Shown piece after piece: positions 16,574-25,315 of a stretch of DNA of 63,290 bases (position 1 is its first letter; each line of letters begins with the position of its first letter). Source of the DNA: an uncultured Collinsella sp. (GTDB taxonomy: Bacteria > Actinomycetota > Coriobacteriia > Coriobacteriales > Coriobacteriaceae); the NCBI GenBank assembly GCA_959023295.1, contig CAUFBM010000014.1, positions 1 to 63,290 of the forward strand, written 5' to 3'. The notes under the pieces are model-generated. The model saw only the letters and a program-made list of their open reading frames with translations, was not told the DNA's origin and made no database searches. The position numbers and the translations under genes are program-made.

Positions 16574-16586
16574 ACGTTATTAACGT
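16574..16586. promoter_or_regulatory. Second palindrome upstream of the toxin gene
   Basis: ACGTTA-T-TAACGT, a perfect 13-nt palindrome between promoter and toxin start; candidate second operator. Confidence 0.5.
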
Positions 16587-16597
16587 AAGGCGATACT

Positions 16598-16879
16598 ATG
16601 ATTGCATCATATAAAGATGAAGACACTGAACGCTTTGCAATGGGTGTGCGGATTAGGAAGTTCATTCCTTTTGAGCGGGTCGCCTTGAGGAAGATTCGCC
16701 AACTGCAGATCTGCGCTTCGCTTGATGATCTTCGCGTTCCGCCAGGCAATCGTCTTGAAGCGTTGAAGGGCGATCGCGCCGGTCAATATAGTATCCGTGT
16801 CAATGAGCGCTATCGGGTCTGTTTTGAGTGGAGACAGGGGATGGCTTGGAATGTTGAAATCGTCGATTATCACAAGTGA
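16598..16879 (+). CDS. higB: HigB-type (RelE superfamily) toxin
   Basis: A 93-aa protein of the HigB/RelE fold, whose members cleave mRNA on the ribosome. Typical features are the run of basic helices, the DLRVPPGNRLEALKGDRAGQ stretch, the strand YSIRVNERYRVCFEW and the ending VEIVDYHK. The toxin precedes its antitoxin, as usual in hig modules, and their frames overlap by 29 nt. The promoter region has two palindromes suited to autoregulation. Confidence 0.85.
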   Translation: MIASYKDEDTERFAMGVRIRKFIPFERVALRKIRQLQICASLDDLRVPPGNRLEALKGDRAGQYSIRVNERYRVCFEWRQGMAWNVEIVDYHK

Positions 16880-17192
16880 CAAAACTGATGCTGGCTTGTT
16901 GTCGCCGGTGGCCCCCGGCGAGCTTCTCAAAGAGGAATTTCTTGTCCCTATGGGTATTTCTCAATATCGCCTTGCTAAGGAGACCGGGATTCCGGCTCAG
17001 CGTATTGGGCAGATTATTTTGGGAAGGCGTCGTGTTACGGCTGACACCGATCTTCGTCTTTGCCGCTACTTTGGCCTGACGGATGGCTATTGGCTTCGAG
17101 CCCAGATCGCGTTTGACCTCGAGGCAGAGAAGAGGCGCATCGAACCGGAACTGGATAAGATCGTTCCCGTTCAGCAGGTCGTTGCGTTGTAG
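16851..17192 (+). CDS. higA: HigA-type antitoxin, XRE family
   Basis: A 113-aa protein with the HigA signature: PGELLKEEFLVPMGISQYRLA, then the recognition helix AQRIGQIILGRRRVTADTDLRL and the family ending GYWLRAQIAFDLEAEK. It neutralises HigB by direct binding and represses the operon. The ATG at 16851 lies inside the toxin gene, so translation is probably coupled. Confidence 0.88.
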   Translation: MLKSSIITSDKTDAGLLSPVAPGELLKEEFLVPMGISQYRLAKETGIPAQRIGQIILGRRRVTADTDLRLCRYFGLTDGYWLRAQIAFDLEAEKRRIEPELDKIVPVQQVVAL

Positions 17193-17221
17193 CGCTCAAA
17201 GATGTTGAGGTTGGAGTGACG

Positions 17222-17545
17222 ATGGAACGACGCCGACAGTCTGTCGTATATAATCCTGGTGGGTGCGGATGCGGCTTGCTGCTGCTCCCGGTTATTGCTG
17301 TGAGCATTGGCGTGATGTTTGCGCTTGCTGGACTGGCGGCAGCGGCACTTGTGCTGTTGATTGTGGCCATTGGCGTGACGATTTGGCTCTGCCGCAATCG
17401 CGAGCAACGCCGTGCCGACGGTAACACCAATGTCGGATGGGTCTTCTTTCTGATCATTGCGTACCTGCTGAGTGTCAGCTACCTGGTCTTCTTTGTCCTG
17501 TTGATGATGAGTGCCTTTACCGGGGAATCCGTCACGGTGGGGTAG
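17222..17545 (+). CDS. Small hypothetical membrane protein
   Basis: A 107-aa protein with a short basic N-terminus (MERRRQS), a Gly-Cys-rich turn and three hydrophobic segments: about 18-36, 38-56 and 72-96. The ATG at 17222 has GGAG upstream; a GTG at 17216 is the other option. I do not recognise the family. It follows the hig genes by 29 nt, but nothing ties it to them functionally. Confidence 0.6.
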   Translation: MERRRQSVVYNPGGCGCGLLLLPVIAVSIGVMFALAGLAAAALVLLIVAIGVTIWLCRNREQRRADGNTNVGWVFFLIIAYLLSVSYLVFFVLLMMSAFTGESVTVG

Positions 17546-17571
17546 GCTTCGACGAGCCTCTTGAGGATGAG

Positions 17572-17608
17572 AAAAGGAGCTGGATGGGAAATGCCCCCAT
17601 CCGGCTCC
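17572..17608 (-). terminator. Intrinsic terminator of the MFS gene cluster
   Basis: Minus-strand stem GGAGCCGGATGGG / CCCATCCAGCTCC with a TTTTCT tail, 25 nt after the MFS stop. Confidence 0.85.
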
Positions 17609-17632
17609 ATTGCTCAATATTGGCGTGCACTT

Positions 17633-18952
17633 CTACTCGGCTGCCTCGCGGCGAGCGACCTCGTCGATCAAGATGGCGTCGCCGTGTTTGGCGGCGGCAA
17701 TGCTCGCGGCCATAAACATGCCCATTGCCGTGATGTAGGCGAAGAGCATCGACGGCGCCACGTCCATGACGATGCCGGAGAGAATCGGTGTCGCCACCTG
17801 AGCCGCCATGCTCACGGTGTAGTAGTAACCGGAGTAGCGGCCTACGCTTTGGGAGCTGCAGCACTCCAGAATCATCGTGTACACGCACAGGTCCACGCCG
17901 CCCAACGCGACGCCCATCAACAAAAAGACGCCGTACAACACGGGCGAGAAGCCGGGTGCCAGCCAAAGAAGCGCGGGGCACAAAACCATGATGACGGCGG
18001 TGCCCAGGGCGACCTTTTTGCGGCCGATTTTGAGCGAAAGGTTTGCCAGGGGTACGTAGCTTAGCAGCGCGCCTGCAATCGTCGCGATATTGATGATGGC
18101 ATAGGAACCGCCCTCCATGCCGTAGAACATATCGGCATAACGGCTGATATTGGTGGTCATGGCGTTATAGCTCATGTAGTAGAAAAACGTTGCAGCGAGC
18201 AGCATGATGATGGAGCGGTGTACGCCGGCGTCTGCAACGCGATCTTTACCGCCGGCCTCGGGGGAGTCATCTTTGTCAATCTGATCTTCGTCGATGCCCA
18301 TGGACAGCGATTTCTCGCGCATCTTTTCGACGAGGGCGGGCTCACGGACAAAGATGCCGTAGACAACGGCCGACACGAGGATAAAGGCGGCCTGCAAGAT
18401 AAAGAGCGGAAGATAATTGGGTTTGTCGGCCCTGGGAACCATGACCGAGATGGCGACGAGCATAAGGCCCGTTCCCGCATAGCCGACGATCTTCTCGATT
18501 GAGTCCGCCTTGGTTCGAAGTGGGCGAGGCGTAATATCGGCCACGATGGCAACCGTCATGGTGCGGTAGGCACATATTGCCAAAAGCGTGAGGATAATCG
18601 CGCCAATGAGCAGAGGTAGGCTGCCCATGTTGTTGGCAATCGCGATGAGCGGGACGGAGAGCATTGCCACCGCGGAGCCGCCCAAGATAAAGGGCGTTCG
18701 ACGTCCGAGTTTGCTTGCGCAGCGGTCCGAGAGGATGCCAAAGAGCGGAAGCAGGAACAAGCCAAAGACATTATCGATGGCCATGATCGCGCCGGTGAGC
18801 GAGTTGGATAGGCCAAAGGTCCCTGTGAGCATCTTGGGAACGATGCCGTCGTAGACCTGCCAAAAGCTGATCATGCCCATAAAGGGTAGGGAGGCGAGGG
18901 CGACGGCCTTGGTGTCGAGCCGGGCCGCCCGCTTAAGATTTGGTTGGGTCAT
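17633..18952 (-). CDS. MFS transporter
   Basis: A 439-aa major facilitator protein with about 12 membrane segments split by a charged central loop (about 215-245). The loop between segments 2 and 3 has the family motif-like LSDRCASKLGRRTP. It resembles sugar/cation and SLC45-like exporters, but the substrate is not readable. It is the last gene of a minus-strand run (flavoenzyme, aconitase X subunits, M20 peptidase), 53 nt after the peptidase, suggesting it moves a substrate or product of that pathway. The ATG follows a CCAGGAGAACC site. Confidence 0.85.
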   Translation of the reverse strand: MTQPNLKRAARLDTKAVALASLPFMGMISFWQVYDGIVPKMLTGTFGLSNSLTGAIMAIDNVFGLFLLPLFGILSDRCASKLGRRTPFILGGSAVAMLSVPLIAIANNMGSLPLLIGAIILTLLAICAYRTMTVAIVADITPRPLRTKADSIEKIVGYAGTGLMLVAISVMVPRADKPNYLPLFILQAAFILVSAVVYGIFVREPALVEKMREKSLSMGIDEDQIDKDDSPEAGGKDRVADAGVHRSIIMLLAATFFYYMSYNAMTTNISRYADMFYGMEGGSYAIINIATIAGALLSYVPLANLSLKIGRKKVALGTAVIMVLCPALLWLAPGFSPVLYGVFLLMGVALGGVDLCVYTMILECCSSQSVGRYSGYYYTVSMAAQVATPILSGIVMDVAPSMLFAYITAMGMFMAASIAAAKHGDAILIDEVARREAAE

Positions 18953-19005
18953 GCTGGTTCTCCTGGTCGGTAAAAGCGGGGAGGGGCGCTATCGGCCCTC
19001 CCGTC

Positions 19006-20427
19006 CTACAGTTGTCCAAGGTTGGCGAGAAACGCCACATAGAATTCGATACCGCGCTTGTAGACGTCGACGCCGATGCGTTCGTTGGCGGCATGGATGA
19101 GCTTGCGTGCCTCACCCGAGTAGATAAAGCCGCAGAAGCGGTAGACGCGATCGCAGATCTCGTTGAACTCGCGCGAGTCGGTGCAGGAGTTCTGCACGTA
19201 GGGAGCAAAGCCGGCCTCGGGATAGACACCCGACACGCAGCGATGGATGTAGTTGAAGGCGGCATCGTCTTCGTAAGGCGAGATGGGCGCGGGCTCGGTG
19301 TAGGGAATCGCCTCGTTGATTTCGACGGTGACATGGTCGGGGCTTACGCCCGAGGCGCGGCACTGCTGGGCGGCGAGCTTGCGGGCGCGCTCAACGGCAT
19401 CGGCGATACTCTCAAACGGAGCGATGCGCACGTTGAAGTTGGCGCGAGCAGCTGGTGGCAGCACATTGTGCGCATTGGAGCCTTCGAGCTGCGTGAGCGC
19501 ATAGGTTGTGCGCAGCATGGCCGAGGTCTCGGGGCTGGCGGCCATGATCTTGGTAACCGCGGGGCGCGTGAGCCACAGGTTGCCAAAGATTGCCTGATAC
19601 GTCGCGCTGCTACGGGCACCCAACTCGGTCAGTGTAGCCTCGACGGCGGGCGTGAGCTGCGGCTTGCCGGGGTTGGCCGAGATAGTCTCGCATACACGGC
19701 AGAGAAGACGGCAGGCATCGTTTGCCGCAGGCGTAGAGGCATGGCCGCCGTCGGCGCGCGCCGTGACGGTAAGGTCGACGTGGCCCTTCTCGGACACACC
19801 TACCATGGCAACGGGTTCGGTGACGCCGAGCGGGGCATTGGTTGCCACGGCTCCACCCTCATCGAGCACCATATAGGGATGGATGTTGTGCTCGCGAAGC
19901 CACTGCACTGCATGGGTTGCAGTAGGCGCGGCGATTTCCTCGCCATCGCTCGAGAAGAACCAGACATCGCGCGGGGGAACGAAGCCCTGATCGATTAGGT
20001 GCTCGGTGGCCTCGAGAAAAGCAGAGACGATGCACTTGGTGTCGAGTGAACCGCGGGCCCAGATTTCGCCGTCGATGATCTCGGCTCCAAAGGGATCATG
20101 CTTCCAGTCTTGGCCCTCGACGGGCACGACGTCCTGATGCGCCATCATGACGATGGGGTCCAAGGCGGAATCGGCGCCAGGCCAACGCAGGAGCATGCCA
20201 AAGTCGTCGATGCGTGTGGGCTCGGCGACTTTAAAGAAATGCGGATAAAGTCGCTGAAGCGTGGGAATCCACTGACTGAAGGGCTCATCGTCGCGCTCGG
20301 CGATGTTCTCACGCGAAACAGTGGGGATGCGCAGCAATTCGCAAAAGCGCTCGACGGCTGCCTCGTCTGCCTTGTAGGTGCCTGCATCAAGAGGCGCGCC
20401 CTGTGCGACCGATACCGATGCTCCCAT
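19006..20427 (-). CDS. M20 family dipeptidase / carboxypeptidase
   Basis: A 473-aa zinc peptidase of the M20 carboxypeptidase S-like branch. Metal and catalytic motifs are VMMAHQDVVPV (about 93-103), ARGSLDTK (about 130) and the Glu pair in SSDGEEIAAP. A dimerisation insert follows (ADGGHAST), then the C-terminal His region. The ATG has an AAAGGAG ribosome binding site. It is separated from the aconitase X genes by 110 nt, so it may have its own promoter. It could release an amino acid from a peptide or N-acyl conjugate brought in by the neighbouring transporter. Confidence 0.87.
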   Translation of the reverse strand: MGASVSVAQGAPLDAGTYKADEAAVERFCELLRIPTVSRENIAERDDEPFSQWIPTLQRLYPHFFKVAEPTRIDDFGMLLRWPGADSALDPIVMMAHQDVVPVEGQDWKHDPFGAEIIDGEIWARGSLDTKCIVSAFLEATEHLIDQGFVPPRDVWFFSSDGEEIAAPTATHAVQWLREHNIHPYMVLDEGGAVATNAPLGVTEPVAMVGVSEKGHVDLTVTARADGGHASTPAANDACRLLCRVCETISANPGKPQLTPAVEATLTELGARSSATYQAIFGNLWLTRPAVTKIMAASPETSAMLRTTYALTQLEGSNAHNVLPPAARANFNVRIAPFESIADAVERARKLAAQQCRASGVSPDHVTVEINEAIPYTEPAPISPYEDDAAFNYIHRCVSGVYPEAGFAPYVQNSCTDSREFNEICDRVYRFCGFIYSGEARKLIHAANERIGVDVYKRGIEFYVAFLANLGQL

Positions 20428-20537
20428 GGTGGGACTCCTTTCGTGTTGTATATCGAATATGTCAAGATTATCGCCCGCACCGCGCGTGGGAAACGGCGAA
20501 ACACGTTGTTCATCTGAGGGCGGCGGGTCGGACAGTC

Positions 20538-20981
20538 TTAGCCGACGATGACCGTGCCGTCTTCGGCCACAGTGATGGCGTCTCCCGTCGATACGGCATC
20601 GAGAAACTCATCGCCCAGGTTGTCAATGGTGGGCATGGGGGTGTCGGTCCATACGCCCGAGAGAATCGCGCCAGCGGCGGCAAGGCTGTCAATGGGTTTG
20701 GAAAACAGCAGGCATGCGGGTTGGCGCCCCATTTTGGTGGCGCAGAAGAGCACCATGCCGCCTGTGGTGGAGCCGATGGTCTGCGGAAGGCACAGGGCGC
20801 ATCCCGCCAAAGGTTTGCCGTACAAGTCGGGATTGTTTTGGTCGGAACACGTGGCCTTTTTGTCACCAAACATCAGTGCCTTCTGAAACGATGCGAGTGT
20901 GTTGAGCCCTCCGTGAGAGACGAGTGCCTTGGCGTGGGCAGTTCCGGGGACAACGACGCGGCCGTGAAAGATTTTTTCCAT
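20538..20981 (-). CDS. Aconitase X small (swivel) subunit
   Basis: A 147-aa DUF126-type swivel domain, opening MEKIFHGRVVVPGTAHAKAL and holding the family block PQTIGSTTGGMVLFCAT (about 77-93). It forms the lid of an aconitase-fold hydro-lyase with the next-upstream large subunit, 14 nt away. Known members dehydrate cis-3-hydroxy-L-proline or phosphomevalonate; the substrate here is unknown. Confidence 0.87.
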   Translation of the reverse strand: MEKIFHGRVVVPGTAHAKALVSHGGLNTLASFQKALMFGDKKATCSDQNNPDLYGKPLAGCALCLPQTIGSTTGGMVLFCATKMGRQPACLLFSKPIDSLAAAGAILSGVWTDTPMPTIDNLGDEFLDAVSTGDAITVAEDGTVIVG

Positions 20982-20995
20982 GAGGAGTCGCCTTC

Positions 20996-22273
20996 CTATT
21001 TGATTGGTTTTCCGGTGGTGACGTAGGCGAGCACCTCGTCGTCGGTGTAGTAGCGCGATGCCGAGTACGTACGCAACTTGTTGGAGTTGGTGATGATGGG
21101 CATGCTGCCGCACAGCGGGTTGTTGGTGTACATAAGCGGGCAGATGCTCGAGACGACGGCGCCGGTAGTCGAGAGGCGTCTGTATGCCGCAGTCTTGCGG
21201 AAGGCGTCTGCCACAGATGGGGCGGCGGTCAGCACGGTGGGTACTTGCACGCGGCGGTTGCCGGAGGCGCTCAGCCCATCGCAGATAGCGTCTGCCCAGT
21301 GGGCGAGTTGTGCAGACGAGAGATGGGGGCAGCCGATGAAGGCCAGCTTGGGGCGCGCGCCCGGGTTCTTCCACATAACGGGGTAGCTCGAGCGGATGCG
21401 TTCCAGCTCGGCGTCGTCAATGCGATAGATTTGGGCGTCTGGTGCTATGAGTTGTTCGCCTTGTTCGACGGCCTCGGGCGTGATGCCGTCCACGTGGTAG
21501 AGCCCGACAGCGCCGTTCGATGCGCTGGCGGCGCCCATGTCCTTAAGGTAGTCCTGCGTGCCGGGTGTGAGTTTGCGGCCAAGCCAGCGGTCGAGGCCTT
21601 TAATGTAAGGGACGTCTTCCATCACCCTCATGCCAATGGCGCTGCCAAGCACTTGCGCTTCGGGCTTGCGCTTACAGTCGACTTCGATGATCCAGGTCGC
21701 CTTGCGGCCCTCATCGGTGAGCAGGCCGAATTCCGGGACAAAGCCGGCAATTGAGCCGAACATCTCGATGATGCCGGAGTTGCGATTGCAGCGAGCGCCC
21801 AACACGGAGTTGGCAAAGACCACGGCGCTGCTTTCTGCCCAGCTTAGGATGTCGCCACGCCGAGGTCGATTGCCAACCTCGGGCTGGTAGCAGGTGCAGG
21901 TGAAAGCATCGCTGTCCAATAGACCCATGCTGCGCAGCTGTGCCTCATAATCGTCTTGTTTGGAATACATAATCTTGAACAGCAACTTTTGCAGCGGGTT
22001 GGCCGGGACGGCGGGGTCGAGGGGCCTCGGGTCGACCGAGAATGACTGACCGGACAGTGCGCCGTCTTTCAGCAGCTCATCCATAAGGTCATAGACTGGA
22101 CCGAGCATGGAGAGGCCAAAACTTGTGACAAGATGACCGTTTGCGCCGGTCACGGGAACCATACGCTCGGCGCCAAAGCATTCGCCGTACATAACGAGGG
22201 TCTTGACCACTTTGGCCATGGCGGGGCCCTTGGCGCCGTCGAGCAGGGCTTGTTGCTGGGAGGTCAGGTTCAT
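20996..22273 (-). CDS. Aconitase X catalytic (large) subunit
   Basis: A 425-aa DUF521 protein, the iron-sulfur hydro-lyase partner of the swivel subunit. It has the family block WAESSAVVFANSVLGARCNR (about 150-169) and the C-terminal TNSNKLRTYS. Cys in CTCYQPE, GARCNR and SICPLMY could hold the cluster. The ATG at 22273 is chosen because the ATG at 22285 sits directly on the AAAGGA ribosome binding site. It follows the flavoenzyme gene by about 20 nt. The split two-gene form is common in bacteria and archaea. Confidence 0.88.
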   Translation of the reverse strand: MNLTSQQQALLDGAKGPAMAKVVKTLVMYGECFGAERMVPVTGANGHLVTSFGLSMLGPVYDLMDELLKDGALSGQSFSVDPRPLDPAVPANPLQKLLFKIMYSKQDDYEAQLRSMGLLDSDAFTCTCYQPEVGNRPRRGDILSWAESSAVVFANSVLGARCNRNSGIIEMFGSIAGFVPEFGLLTDEGRKATWIIEVDCKRKPEAQVLGSAIGMRVMEDVPYIKGLDRWLGRKLTPGTQDYLKDMGAASASNGAVGLYHVDGITPEAVEQGEQLIAPDAQIYRIDDAELERIRSSYPVMWKNPGARPKLAFIGCPHLSSAQLAHWADAICDGLSASGNRRVQVPTVLTAAPSVADAFRKTAAYRRLSTTGAVVSSICPLMYTNNPLCGSMPIITNSNKLRTYSASRYYTDDEVLAYVTTGKPIK

Positions 22274-22294
22274 CTGTGAGCCCATCCTTTCGTG

Positions 22295-24616
22295 TTAGAT
22301 ATTGGTGCCGAGTCGGTATGCCGCACGGACCGCTTCGAGCACGCGGCCGGGTGCAAACCCATCGCCGATGTTATGCAGCTCGTCTGCGGCGTGCGTCTGC
22401 TGCAGTTTGTAGAACAGCGCGTCGTCGGGGTGTCCGCCACAGGCAATGATTACCAGGTCGCAGGTTAGCTCGAGCGGCTTCCAGTCGTTGCCGATTTTGG
22501 GTGCAAGCGGGTTTTCGACGTTCTCGGGCAAGACCGGTGACCACGAGACGTAGGGGTCGGGAACGTTTTTGTGGCAGTTGCGACTCAAGTGGAGACGCGC
22601 GCACCTCGATGGGGCTCCAGACTCGCGTTTGCCGCCGACCTCCGCGCGCTCGACGCGTGTCATATTGAGAAGCCGCACATTGCGTCCCCTGAGCGCATGG
22701 AGTAGGTGGCCACGATTTGCCGTACAGGCGCCCTGCATCATGTGAGGCAGCATTTCAATTACGCTGACCTGTGGTATGCCGTGTTCGACGGTGAGCCATT
22801 GGGCAACCTCGCAGCCCACGGCCCCTCCGCCAATGATGGCGACGGTTTTGGCGTTACCAAGCAGCGCGGGTTGGCGCAGTAGCTGCGTTGCCTGCACGGC
22901 GTGGCCCGATGCTGCAAGCTCCGTAAGGCCGGGGATGGGCGGTATCGCATTGGAAGTGCCTGTCGCGCACACGATTGCGTCGAAGCCTGCTTTTGCAAGA
23001 TCTTCGGCGCGTACTGCCCGTCCAAGCTCGAGTGTCAGGTTCCCGTTGGGTTTTTCTGTCTGCTCGCGCACCTGTCGAACAAGATAGGAGCGGTAATTAT
23101 CGAGGTCGAACTTGATCCGGGCGGCGCTGGCGGAGAGGAGTTTTCCTCCAAGTTCATCTTCGGTGTCGATGAGCTTTACGTCGTGGCCGCGACGCGCGGC
23201 GATTAGCGCACAGACCATCCCGGCGGGTCCGGCTCCTATCACCGCTATGCGTTTGGATTCTATGGCGGGAGCGGGTGTCTGTGGCATGAGGTATTCAAAG
23301 CTGCAGCGTGGATTGACGGCACACTGCGGATGGCCCCCTTCGACAAACTCGTTGAGGCATCCTTCCTGGCATCCGATGCAGGGGCGAATATCTGCCACGC
23401 GACCGGCGTACGCCTTATTGGGCCACTCAGGATCCGCAAGTAGCGGGCGTCCGAGCATGATCATATCGGCATCGCCATTGCGAAGGGCGCGTTCGGCAAT
23501 GTCGGGGTAGCCCAACTTACCCACCGCGACAACGGGTACGGGAAGGCCGGCATTGGAGCGGATATTGTCGGCGACAAAGCGCTCCCGAACGGCGCGCGCC
23601 ATGGGAACGAAGCAGCCTGCGGGCATGCTCGCGGGCGGGTGGGGCATCCACCAGTTGTCGTAGCAACCCAGGTCGACGTCAAAGATGTCTACTCCCGCCG
23701 TCACGAGTTCTTCCATATAGCACAGGGTCTGTTCGACCGTGCGGCCGCCGCGCATGCGTCCCAGATAGGTCGAATTCATGACCTGCTCGTCATAGGTTTC
23801 CTCGAGTGCAAGCGAAAGGTCGATGCGGTACATAATGGGGTAGTCGGGCCCAACGCGGCGACGGATTTCTTTGACCATATCGAGGCCAAATTGACGCCAA
23901 TCGGCATAACGTCCGAGCTTACGATGGTTAAAGGCGGGGTTTCCGAGCTGCTCGATAAGATAACCCTCGTGCCCGTGCAAATAGACGCCATCGATGCCCA
24001 TGGCATGGGCATCGGCCGCCGCTTGGCCGATATTGTTTACGATACGGCGCAGCTTTTGGTCCGAGAGGCGCATGCATGGAATGGCGGGGATGTAGTAGTT
24101 AGGCAAGAAACTCGCCGAGACCGGAAACTTCTTTTGCGTGATGAGGCATTGCGGGTTGCCCACGCGGCCGAGTCCAGCCGTAAGCTGGACAAAAATGCGC
24201 GATCCGAAGGCATGGACACCTTGGGCAAGGTCGCGCCAGCCTGCCATAACGGTTCGGCTCCGATCGATGCGCGGGAAATAGGTGAGCTTGTCCAGCTCGG
24301 TGACCGTGGTATCGATGCCGTGGCTTACCGGCACGAGTCCTGTTGTGATGAGGCCGCAGCCGCCTTTGGCGCGGGCGAAAAAGTACTGCAGCATCATGTC
24401 ACTGGGGCGGCCAGTTTCCTCGCACATGTCGATATTGCCCATCGGTGCCATGACAATGCGGTTTTTGACGGTGAGCTTGTTAATTTTGATGGGAGAGAAG
24501 AGCTTGTCAAAAGGATAGAGCTCTTGTGTCATGCGGGACAATCCACAACCGGAATTTTTGGCGGGCCAGCTGTCGAATGAGTCGACGAGTTGCTGCACCA
24601 GTACGTCTTTTCCCAA
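22295..24616 (-). CDS. Old yellow enzyme-type NADH:flavin oxidoreductase (2-enoate / 2,4-dienoyl-CoA reductase family)
   Basis: A protein of about 773 aa with an N-terminal FMN TIM barrel (LFSPIKINKLTVKNRIVMAP), a [4Fe-4S] motif CIGCQEGCLNEF followed by a fourth Cys in PQCAVNP, and C-terminal FAD and NAD(P)H Rossmann loops (AVIGAGPAGM, AIIGGGAVGC). The family reduces activated C=C bonds using NADH; enoate, dienoyl-CoA and bile acid (BaiCD/BaiH) reductases belong here. The start is a TTG at 24616 with AAAGGA seven bases upstream; an ATG at 24532 lacks a ribosome binding site. It heads the aconitase X / peptidase / MFS run behind a good promoter. The substrate is unknown. Confidence 0.85.
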   Translation of the reverse strand: MGKDVLVQQLVDSFDSWPAKNSGCGLSRMTQELYPFDKLFSPIKINKLTVKNRIVMAPMGNIDMCEETGRPSDMMLQYFFARAKGGCGLITTGLVPVSHGIDTTVTELDKLTYFPRIDRSRTVMAGWRDLAQGVHAFGSRIFVQLTAGLGRVGNPQCLITQKKFPVSASFLPNYYIPAIPCMRLSDQKLRRIVNNIGQAAADAHAMGIDGVYLHGHEGYLIEQLGNPAFNHRKLGRYADWRQFGLDMVKEIRRRVGPDYPIMYRIDLSLALEETYDEQVMNSTYLGRMRGGRTVEQTLCYMEELVTAGVDIFDVDLGCYDNWWMPHPPASMPAGCFVPMARAVRERFVADNIRSNAGLPVPVVAVGKLGYPDIAERALRNGDADMIMLGRPLLADPEWPNKAYAGRVADIRPCIGCQEGCLNEFVEGGHPQCAVNPRCSFEYLMPQTPAPAIESKRIAVIGAGPAGMVCALIAARRGHDVKLIDTEDELGGKLLSASAARIKFDLDNYRSYLVRQVREQTEKPNGNLTLELGRAVRAEDLAKAGFDAIVCATGTSNAIPPIPGLTELAASGHAVQATQLLRQPALLGNAKTVAIIGGGAVGCEVAQWLTVEHGIPQVSVIEMLPHMMQGACTANRGHLLHALRGRNVRLLNMTRVERAEVGGKRESGAPSRCARLHLSRNCHKNVPDPYVSWSPVLPENVENPLAPKIGNDWKPLELTCDLVIIACGGHPDDALFYKLQQTHAADELHNIGDGFAPGRVLEAVRAAYRLGTNI

Positions 24617-24652
24617 TGAGGTTCCTTTCAGATGTTGACAAGGTAACAAAGC

Positions 24653-24680
24653 AGTTTACGTCTAAATGTTTAATAGTCAA
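24653..24680 (-). promoter_or_regulatory. Promoter of the flavoenzyme / aconitase X cluster
   Basis: Minus-strand TTGACT (24675-24680), 16-nt spacer, TAAACT (24653-24658), about 37 nt before the TTG start. A GTTGAC/GTCAAC inverted pair overlaps it and could be an operator. Confidence 0.55.
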
Positions 24681-24785
24681 CAACAAAGGCATGAGTTCGG
24701 TGAAGGAAAAAAGGACTCAATGAGCGTCGGATGGCAAGCTGTGTTGCGACATTAGCTCCCAGCTAATGAATTTGAGTTCGCTGCC

Positions 24786-24829
24786 TCCTACGATGTGCTG
24801 TGCGCCGGCACGGTAGCCGGATCGTAGGA
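24786..24829 (+). other. Leader hairpin touching the FxLYD ribosome binding site
   Basis: A 9-bp stem (TCCTACGAT / ATCGTAGGA) encloses an inner CCGG-CACGGTAG-CCGG hairpin. Its right arm runs into the GGAAGG ribosome binding site, so the fold could modulate translation. Confidence 0.45.
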
Positions 24830-24839
24830 AGGATGCATA

Positions 24840-25283
24840 ATGGCAAAAGAGGGAAAGAAGCCGATTGGCAAGATTGTCCTAGGCGTCATCGTGGTGCTGG
24901 TTATTGCCGGTGCCGTGGGCTCTATGGGCGGCAACTCAACCGATTCGTCTGCGAACGATTCGGCAAAACCTGCCGAGACGACACAGCAGGCTGAGGAGCA
25001 AAAAGAACCGCAAGAACCGTATACCATTGCTGACGAGGCTGAAGACACCTCCAATCAGTTTGCCTATAAGATCACGGGTACGCTGACCAATAACACGGAC
25101 AAGGAAAAGAGCTACATTCAGATTGAGTATGTTCTGTATGATGCTGATGGCAACCAGGTTGGAACGGCTCTTGCAAACACCAATCATCTGAAGGCGGGCG
25201 GCTCCTGGAAGTTCGAGGCGCTGGGCACGGTGTCTCCCGATCAGGTCGCCAGTTGGGAGCGCTCGGATGTGAGCGGTTTCTAG
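24840..25283 (+). CDS. Membrane-anchored FxLYD-domain protein
   Basis: A 147-aa protein with a basic N-terminus, one hydrophobic segment (about 11-29), a Ser/Asp/Glu-rich linker (30-62) and an extracellular beta-sandwich. The sandwich holds the FxLYD signature YVLYDADGNQVGTA (about 99-112). Such domains are small surface modules of unknown ligand. A strong hairpin abuts its ribosome binding site. The next gene starts 32 nt later. Confidence 0.75.
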   Translation: MAKEGKKPIGKIVLGVIVVLVIAGAVGSMGGNSTDSSANDSAKPAETTQQAEEQKEPQEPYTIADEAEDTSNQFAYKITGTLTNNTDKEKSYIQIEYVLYDADGNQVGTALANTNHLKAGGSWKFEALGTVSPDQVASWERSDVSGF

Positions 25284-25315
25284 CATGTTGCATGCACTGG
25301 GGGAGGTGAAGTCGT

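Noticed and set aside
20428..20537. TTGACA upstream of the M20 peptidase as its -35 box
   Set aside because: The matching -10 would fall on the ribosome binding site, so no consistent promoter could be built.
22295..24616. Assignment of the flavoenzyme as a bile acid 7-dehydroxylation enzyme (BaiCD/BaiH)
   Set aside because: Same broad family, but no other bai-type genes lie nearby and the neighbours are aconitase X and an M20 peptidase.
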